Shown here in pieces: positions 58,591-64,000 of a stretch of 64,000 nucleotides of DNA; the stretch's first letter is position 1, and each line of letters begins with the position of its first letter. Under the pieces are notes generated by a model. That model was not told where the DNA came from. It ran no database searches and worked only from the letters and a program-made list of their open reading frames with translations. The DNA comes from Streptomyces sp. NBC_00464 (GTDB taxonomy: Bacteria; Actinomycetota; Actinomycetes; Streptomycetales; Streptomycetaceae). The DNA lies in assembly GCF_036013915.1 (NCBI RefSeq), contig NZ_CP107899.1:682001-746000 (forward strand), read 5' to 3'. The position numbers were made by a program, and so were the translations under genes.

Positions 58591-61500
58591 TCAGCTCGTC
58601 AGGTCGGGGCGCTGCGTCACCCGGATCGAGTTGACCAACGTCGTGCCGGTGACCGCCTTGAAGCCCACGTCCAGCCGGCCGTCGGTGACCTTGACCGTGA
58701 ACGTCCTGGACAGAGCCGTGCGGACACCGCCCGCCTCCAGGCGGATGTCCACGTCCGCCACCTTCTCCACGCCCTCGGCCATGACGTCGAAGACACGGGC
58801 ACCGGGCTTCATGGCAACCGGTTCGGCGAAGCCCAGTTCCACCTGGTAGACACCGTTCGGAACGGCGTCGAAGCGGTACCCGTCGACACCCTGGCGGCCC
58901 GAGCGCAGCAGCTGCTGCTCCGGGGAGCTGGCGACGCCGGTGATGTCCTGACGGGTGTACGTGAGAAGGGTGCTGTCGCCCACGTACCCGAACGCGCCGT
59001 CCGCGTAGGCCCGGTCCGCCGTCCAGGCGTCACCCGCGGCGTCCAGCGACGCGGTGTCCGCACCGACGTCCACGCCCTTCTGGTACGCCGGGACGACCAG
59101 CTTCAGCGGCAGCGAGAACGTCGGTGTCCGGGCACTCTCCGACGTCACCACGAGGGTGCCGGAGTACACGGTGCCGGGCTTGGCCGCCGCCGTGTCGAAC
59201 GTCAGCGTGACCTGCTGCTGAGCGCCCGCGCCGAGCGTGCCGGACGCCGGGGCGACCTTCACCCAGGAGGCGCCGGACTTCTCCACGACGGTGTACGCGG
59301 CGGACGAGCCGCCGTTGGTGAGGGTCAGGGTGCGCCGGCGCTGCTCGCCCGCCGGGACGACCAGCTGCCACCCGGAACCGTTGTCGGCCCGCACCGCGCC
59401 CGTGGTCAGAGCGGATTCGGTGCGCAGCGCGGACAGGCTGCCCAGTTCGGCCGTGCGGGTCGCCGTGGCGTAGTGCGGCGCCGTGATCGTGACCTTGTGG
59501 TCGGCAGCCGCGGTCACCGGGACCTGCGCCAGGTACGCGCCGTCGGCCCGGGTGGTCGCCGTGCCGATGCTCGTCCCACCGCGGGTGACGGTGACGGTGG
59601 CGCCGGTGACCGGCTTGCCGTCGTTGGCGTCGGTCACCGTGCCGGAGACGACCGCGTGGCCCTCGGTCCGGAAGCTGATCGCCATGCCGTCACGGACGGA
59701 GAGCTGGTCGAACGAGTACTGGAAGGCGTCGGTGCCGTCGTGGTTCTCCGCGCCGATGGTGGCGCCGGCGCCCTGCTCGAAGCCCTTCTCGCTGGGGTCG
59801 ATGCCCTTGTAGTGGAAGGAGTAGGTACCGTCCTCGCCGAGCACGGCGGCGAAGCCGATGCGCCGGCTCGTGTCGCGGGCGATGAGCATGTCGCGCCACT
59901 CGACGACGTACTCGCGGTGCGGGGCGGTGCCACGGACCGACGTGTAGATGCCGGACGAGGCGTCCATGGCGAGCTGGTCCCAGAAGGGCGAGAGCGCACC
60001 GTTGGCCGGGGCCTTGGCGGGCAGCGAGGTGTTGTCGAGCAGCGCGAGGTAGCCGAAGATCAGCTGGCCGTCGCGGTTGACCCAGCCCTTGTCGTAGGTG
60101 TGGCCGTACAGGGCGACGGGGAACGGCGGGGTGACGGCCTGGTAGGTCGACGAGGACGTTCCGATGCCGAGCTTGGTCTCGCCGGTGGGGTAGTCCGCGG
60201 ACACCTGGTGGCAGGTGGTGCCGAAGGCGTCGGTGCGGGTGGCGAGGGCGATGTCCTTGGTGGCCGTGCCCGTGACGATGTCGGTCACGATGCCGATGGT
60301 GGCCGCGCAGTGGTTGAGCGGGGTCAGGCTGATCCGGTAACTGCCCACGGGCAGCGTCACCTTGTAGCTGCCGTCGGCCGCGGTCGTGGCGCGGACCGGG
60401 GTGCCCTGCACCTTGAACGCGACGTCGGCCTCGGTGCCGGAGTCGCTGCGCACGGTACCGGTCAGGGTGCCGGTGGGTGCGGTGGCGAGCGCCGCGTCAT
60501 GGGTGGCGGACCCGCCGTCGGTGACGGTGAGTCCGGCGCTGTCGGTGACGTAGCCGAACTTGGTGACGGTCACCGTGTACGCACCGGAGACCAGCCGCGG
60601 GAAGGCGTAGGTGCCGTCCTTCTTCGTGGCCAGGGTGGCGTGCGTGGGACCGGCCACGGAGACCTCGACGTCGGCGGCGCGTTCACCGCCGACGGTGACG
60701 GTGCCGGTGAGGGCGCCGACGTGGTCGCGCGGGGCCGCGTTGACGGCGGCGTACGCGTCGAGACGGCCTTCGCCGTAGACGTTGTTGAAGGCCGTGGTGC
60801 CGCCGCAGGAGGTGTCGTCGACGTCGATCGCGGCCTTGTTCAGCACGGCTTCGGTGGCGGTGATGTCACCGCGCAGCGCCGGGGCCGCCGACCAGAGCAG
60901 GGCGACGGTGGCCGCGGTGTGCGGCGAGGCCATCGACGTGCCCGACTTGGCCGCGTAGCCGCCGCCGGGGGTGGCGGAGCGGACGTTCACGCCGGGGGCG
61001 GAGATGTTCGGCTTGACGGTGCCGTCGATGCCCGGTCCGCGTGAGGAGAACGAGGCGATCCTGTTGTTGCTGTCGAAGGCGCCCGAGGCGTACGTGTTCG
61101 TGAGCGCGCCCGGGGAGCCGGCGGTGTCGCAGTACGGTCCCGCGTTGCCGTTGGAGAAGGCCGGGAAGATCCCGGCGTCCCGCCACGACTGCACCATCGC
61201 CTGGTACCAGGTGTCCAGGCTGTCGGAGCCCCACGAGTTGTTGATGACGTCGGGGGCGCGATCGGGGCGCGGGTTCTCCCCGTCGGCGTCGGTCGGCGCG
61301 AGCATCCACTGCCCGGCGGCGAGCAGCGCGTCGCGCGAACAGCCGTCCGGGGTACAGGCCTTGGCCGCCATCCAGCGGGCGCCGGGTGCGACGCCGATGG
61401 AGTTGGCGGTGCCGTCCTCGCCGACCATGGTGCCCATCGTGTGGGTGCCGTGCCCCTGGTCGTCGCAGGGCTTCGCCGTACCGCAGGTGTGGGTCGCGTC

Positions 61501-62184
61501 GAACCAGTTGTAGGCGTGGTCGTACGTGCCGTCGGCCTTCAGACCGCGGTAGGCGGCGGCGAGGGCCGGGTGCTGGTGGTCGACGCCGGTGTCGATGCTG
61601 CCGATGACCGTGCCTTCGCCGCGTACCCCGTACTCGTTCCACACCTTGGGGGCGTTGATCCGGTCGACGTTCCACTCGATGCCGTCGACCTTGGCCTCGT
61701 TGGTGCCGTTGACCGTGGGCGGGAGCGCGACGGTGTCGTCGGCCTCGATCGACGCGACGTCGGAGCGGGCGGCGATCTTCGTGGCCAGGGCCTTGCTGCC
61801 GGTGACCTTGACGGTGTTACTGATCCAGTACGACGTGTAGGACGCGTCGGCCTGCTTCAGCAGGCCCGTGAGTCCTTGCTGCGAGGTCTTGGCGTACGCC
61901 GTCTTCACCTTCAGGACGGCACGGCCCCGACCGGTCTTGGTCGCTGCCTTCTTCGCGGCCGAGGTGTCGGCCTGGGAGGCGAGCTGCACCCAGAACGAGA
62001 CCTTGTCGTGCCGGGTGAAGTCCTTGAGCAGGGCGCTGTCCGCCTTGCTCTGCAGGGTGGTCGGCGGGACCGGTTCGGTGTCGGCGGCGACGGCCGGCAG
62101 GGCGCCCAGGAAGGGGACACCGAGGGTCGTGGCGAGCGCGGTGGTGAGCAGTCCTCGCCACCGGGGTGTTCTGTGTCGGTTCAC
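58591..62184 (-). CDS. Giant secreted S8 subtilase with Cna-B, nidogen-like and malectin-like modules
   Basis: A 1,197-aa exoprotease. The signal peptide ends near PAVAAD (about 34) and an I9-like propeptide follows (about 60-150). The S8 domain has Asp198 (IGSIDTGVDHQHP), His245 (DQGHGTHTMGTM), Asn346 (FSNGNAGP) and Ser417 (SGTSMASPH), so it is complete. Carboxypeptidase-regulatory/Cna-B-like repeats come next, then a nidogen-like module (FPVALYGHTYDKGWVNRDGQ, NGALSPFWDQLAMD). More Ig-like folds lead to a malectin-like C-terminus (YRFDAVPNGVYQVELGFAEP, LVNSIRVTQRPDLTS) that may bind carbohydrate. GTG 62184 is preferred (AGGAAAG five bases upstream) over the ATG at 62199. It follows its paralogue by 20 bp. 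Confidence 0.92.
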   Translation of the reverse strand: MNRHRTPRWRGLLTTALATTLGVPFLGALPAVAADTEPVPPTTLQSKADSALLKDFTRHDKVSFWVQLASQADTSAAKKAATKTGRGRAVLKVKTAYAKTSQQGLTGLLKQADASYTSYWISNTVKVTGSKALATKIAARSDVASIEADDTVALPPTVNGTNEAKVDGIEWNVDRINAPKVWNEYGVRGEGTVIGSIDTGVDHQHPALAAAYRGLKADGTYDHAYNWFDATHTCGTAKPCDDQGHGTHTMGTMVGEDGTANSIGVAPGARWMAAKACTPDGCSRDALLAAGQWMLAPTDADGENPRPDRAPDVINNSWGSDSLDTWYQAMVQSWRDAGIFPAFSNGNAGPYCDTAGSPGALTNTYASGAFDSNNRIASFSSRGPGIDGTVKPNISAPGVNVRSATPGGGYAAKSGTSMASPHTAATVALLWSAAPALRGDITATEAVLNKAAIDVDDTSCGGTTAFNNVYGEGRLDAYAAVNAAPRDHVGALTGTVTVGGERAADVEVSVAGPTHATLATKKDGTYAFPRLVSGAYTVTVTKFGYVTDSAGLTVTDGGSATHDAALATAPTGTLTGTVRSDSGTEADVAFKVQGTPVRATTAADGSYKVTLPVGSYRISLTPLNHCAATIGIVTDIVTGTATKDIALATRTDAFGTTCHQVSADYPTGETKLGIGTSSSTYQAVTPPFPVALYGHTYDKGWVNRDGQLIFGYLALLDNTSLPAKAPANGALSPFWDQLAMDASSGIYTSVRGTAPHREYVVEWRDMLIARDTSRRIGFAAVLGEDGTYSFHYKGIDPSEKGFEQGAGATIGAENHDGTDAFQYSFDQLSVRDGMAISFRTEGHAVVSGTVTDANDGKPVTGATVTVTRGGTSIGTATTRADGAYLAQVPVTAAADHKVTITAPHYATATRTAELGSLSALRTESALTTGAVRADNGSGWQLVVPAGEQRRRTLTLTNGGSSAAYTVVEKSGASWVKVAPASGTLGAGAQQQVTLTFDTAAAKPGTVYSGTLVVTSESARTPTFSLPLKLVVPAYQKGVDVGADTASLDAAGDAWTADRAYADGAFGYVGDSTLLTYTRQDITGVASSPEQQLLRSGRQGVDGYRFDAVPNGVYQVELGFAEPVAMKPGARVFDVMAEGVEKVADVDIRLEAGGVRTALSRTFTVKVTDGRLDVGFKAVTGTTLVNSIRVTQRPDLTS

Positions 62185-62204
62185 GTCTGCTTTCCTCATC
62201 GGGA

Positions 62205-64000
62205 TCAGCTGCTCAGGTCGGGACGCTGGGTGACGCGGATGGCGTTGACGAGGGTCTTCTCGGTGCCGGTGGCGACCAGCCGGACGTTCAGTCGGCCGTC
62301 GGTGACGGTGACCGTGAAGGACTTGGTGAGCGCCCGGTAGCTGCCGCCGGTCTCGGCGACGATGTCGAGGTCGGGCAGGTGGACGGAGCCCTCGGCGAGG
62401 ACGTCGGTGAGGCGCTGCCCGGCCGTGACCTTGCCGAGCTCGGCGAAGTCCAGCTCGACCTGGTAGGTGCCGTTCGGTACCTGGTCGAAGCGGTATTCGA
62501 GGGCGCCTTCGCGGGCGGTCCGCAGCAGCTTGTCGTCGGTGGTGTCCTCGATGGCGTTGGTGGTGCTCACCTTCGTGGACTGGCCGACGAAGCCGTACGA
62601 GCCGGCCGTGTACTTCTGGTCCGGGGTCCAGGCGTCGGACGCGGAGTCGGTGTACGCCTTGGCCCCGCCGGCGTCGATCGCCGTGCGGTAGGCGGGCACG
62701 GACACGGTCACCGGAATCCTGATCTCCGGGGTGCGGCCGCTGTCGGAGGCGACGACGACGGTGCCCTTGAGGGCGGTGCCGGGCGCCACACCGTGCGTGT
62801 CGAAGGTCAGGACGACCTTCTGCTCAGCGCCCTTGGCCAGCTGCCCCTGTGCGGGCGCGGCGCTGAACCAGGAGGAGCCACTCGCCTCGGTGACCGTGTA
62901 GCCGGTGTCGGAAGCGGAGTTGGCGAGGGTGAGGGTGCGCTGCCTGCTCTCCTCGGCGGGGACGACGACGGTGGTCGCGTTCGCCGGGGCGGCGGTGACC
63001 CTTCCGGTGGTCAGCGCGGTGGAGAACTGTTCCGTCGAGCCGGTCGCGAGCGCGAAGGTGCGGGTGCCCGCCGTGTAGTGCGCGGCGGTGACGGTGACGT
63101 CGTAGTCGGCCTTGTCGCCGGTCACCGGCGTCTGCACCAGGTAGCCGCCATCGACCCCCGTGGTGCCGGTGGCGACGGTCTCGCCGTCCCGCGCGACGGT
63201 GACGGTGGCTCCGGCGAGCGCCTTGGCGTCGTTGCCGTCGGTGACGGTGCCGGACAGGGCGGCGCTGCGGGTGGGCCGGAACTCTACGGCCAGGCCGTCG
63301 CTGACGGACTTCTCGTTGTACGAGTACTGCAGGGCGTCGGTGCCGTCCCCGTTCTCCGCCCCGATCGTGGCGCCCGAACCCTGCGCGTAGTCGCCGCCGG
63401 TGGGGTTGCGGTAGTGGAAGGAGTAGGTGCCGTCCTCGCCGATCACCACGGAGAAGTCGAGCTTCTGCGTGCGCGCGGCGGACGTCACCACGTTCCGCCA
63501 CTCCACGACGATCTCGCGGTGCGGGGCGGTGCCGCGGGCCGACCAGTAGAGGTCACCGCCGTCGGTGGCCAGCTGGAGGTTGTCCCAGAACGGGTAGAGG
63601 GAGCCGTTGGGGAGTCCCGTGTAGGGCAGGGTCCGGTTGGCGCTGACGTTGACGGACGGCTCGAAGCTGAGATAGCCCTCGACGTTCGCGGAGGCCTGCC
63701 GGTACGTCTTGCCGTACAGCGCCACCGGGAAGGGGAACTTGACCGCGGCCGAGCCCTCGTAGTCGCTGCTGGTGCTCAGCTTGGTGGCACCGGAGGGGAA
63801 CGCGGTGTCGTGCGTGGTCCGGCATACGGTGCCGAACCGGTCACCGCGGTTGGGCAGGGTGAGGTCCTTGCCGGCCTCGCCCGCGACGACCTGGACGCCG
63901 AACGATCCGATAGTGGCGCAGCGGGAGACCGGGGTGACCGTCAGCTGGTAGGCACCGGCGGGGAGCCGGAGCGCGTACGTACCGTCGGCCGCCGTCGTGG
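62205..64000 (-). CDS. Paralogous secreted multidomain protein, C-terminal part (5' end outside window)
   Basis: The frame is open to the right edge, showing 598 residues before the stop at 62205. The visible order is a Cna-B-like end (AADGTYALRLPAGAYQLTVT), nidogen-like module (FPFPVALYGKTYRQASANVE, NGSLYPFWDNLQLATDGGD), Ig-like folds (VPAEESRQRTLTLANSASDT) and a malectin-like C-terminus (YRFDQVPNGTYQVELDFAEL, LVNAIRVTQRPDLSS). It is collinear with the C-terminal half of the next gene and clearly a tandem duplicate. An S8 protease domain is expected beyond the edge but is not seen here. Confidence 0.9.
   Translation of the reverse strand, partial: TTAADGTYALRLPAGAYQLTVTPVSRCATIGSFGVQVVAGEAGKDLTLPNRGDRFGTVCRTTHDTAFPSGATKLSTSSDYEGSAAVKFPFPVALYGKTYRQASANVEGYLSFEPSVNVSANRTLPYTGLPNGSLYPFWDNLQLATDGGDLYWSARGTAPHREIVVEWRNVVTSAARTQKLDFSVVIGEDGTYSFHYRNPTGGDYAQGSGATIGAENGDGTDALQYSYNEKSVSDGLAVEFRPTRSAALSGTVTDGNDAKALAGATVTVARDGETVATGTTGVDGGYLVQTPVTGDKADYDVTVTAAHYTAGTRTFALATGSTEQFSTALTTGRVTAAPANATTVVVPAEESRQRTLTLANSASDTGYTVTEASGSSWFSAAPAQGQLAKGAEQKVVLTFDTHGVAPGTALKGTVVVASDSGRTPEIRIPVTVSVPAYRTAIDAGGAKAYTDSASDAWTPDQKYTAGSYGFVGQSTKVSTTNAIEDTTDDKLLRTAREGALEYRFDQVPNGTYQVELDFAELGKVTAGQRLTDVLAEGSVHLPDLDIVAETGGSYRALTKSFTVTVTDGRLNVRLVATGTEKTLVNAIRVTQRPDLSS

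Overview
The window is a 64 kb piece of a very GC-rich actinomycete chromosome, almost certainly Streptomyces or a close relative. The evidence is strong third-position G/C bias, many GTG and TTG starts, a SARP/AfsR-type regulator, a perfect CebR box, ABC sugar importers without their own ATPase, a Ser/Thr kinase with a PQQ-repeat sensor, a TTA (bldA-type) leucine codon in an extracellular hydrolase, and several large secreted proteases. No tRNA, rRNA, CRISPR array or biosynthetic gene cluster was seen. The many regulator/oxidoreductase pairs, IS remnants and decayed genes suggest a chromosome arm or an arm-proximal region.

Layout. (1) 1-7113, minus strand: an alpha-galactoside-type operon with a class V PLP enzyme, Tat lipoprotein binding protein, two permeases, a GH36 glycosidase and a LacI regulator cut by the left edge. 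Two LacI-like operators lie at its head. (2) 7.1-15.0 kb: a patchy region with an ArsR remnant, a SHOCT protein, a LURP-one protein, an IS3 remnant, a membrane NACHT NTPase, a VOC protein, a frameshifted alpha/beta hydrolase, an MDR oxidoreductase, a 45-aa aldo/keto reductase stub and an SDR. (3) 15.0-25.4 kb: TetR/SDR, HxlR/NmrA and MarR/MDR divergent pairs, each with an inverted repeat in the shared promoter region. Between them lie a PQQ-repeat kinase, an LRV-repeat protein, an IS110 remnant and a CebR-controlled GDSL esterase carrying CBM2.

(4) 25.8-38.9 kb, minus strand: a five-gene operon that is almost entirely translationally coupled. It encodes a DUF4132 protein, a 1,739-aa protein without recognised domains, a MoxR-type AAA+ ATPase, a DUF5682-VWA fusion and a SWIM zinc-finger protein. 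Its content parallels the poorly understood E. coli yehI/yehL/yehM/yehP/yehQ group. It is the strongest candidate in the window for an undescribed system. (5) 39.2-52.4 kb: an extracellular proteolysis region with a TrmB/LuxR-type regulator divergent from an M4 metalloprotease, a large SARP-AAA-TPR regulator with a probable leaderless start, and an S8 subtilase coupled (TAATG) to a secreted FG-GAP/VCBS propeller protein.

(6) 52.5-58.5 kb: an IclR-controlled catabolic island with AroM-family protein, OPT-family transporter, DUF917 protein and M20 metallopeptidase. Two similar 15-bp inverted repeats lie upstream of the aroM-like and OPT genes. (7) 58.6-64.0 kb, minus strand: two tandem, paralogous giant secreted proteins with malectin-like C-termini. 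One is a complete S8 subtilase. The other runs off the right edge.
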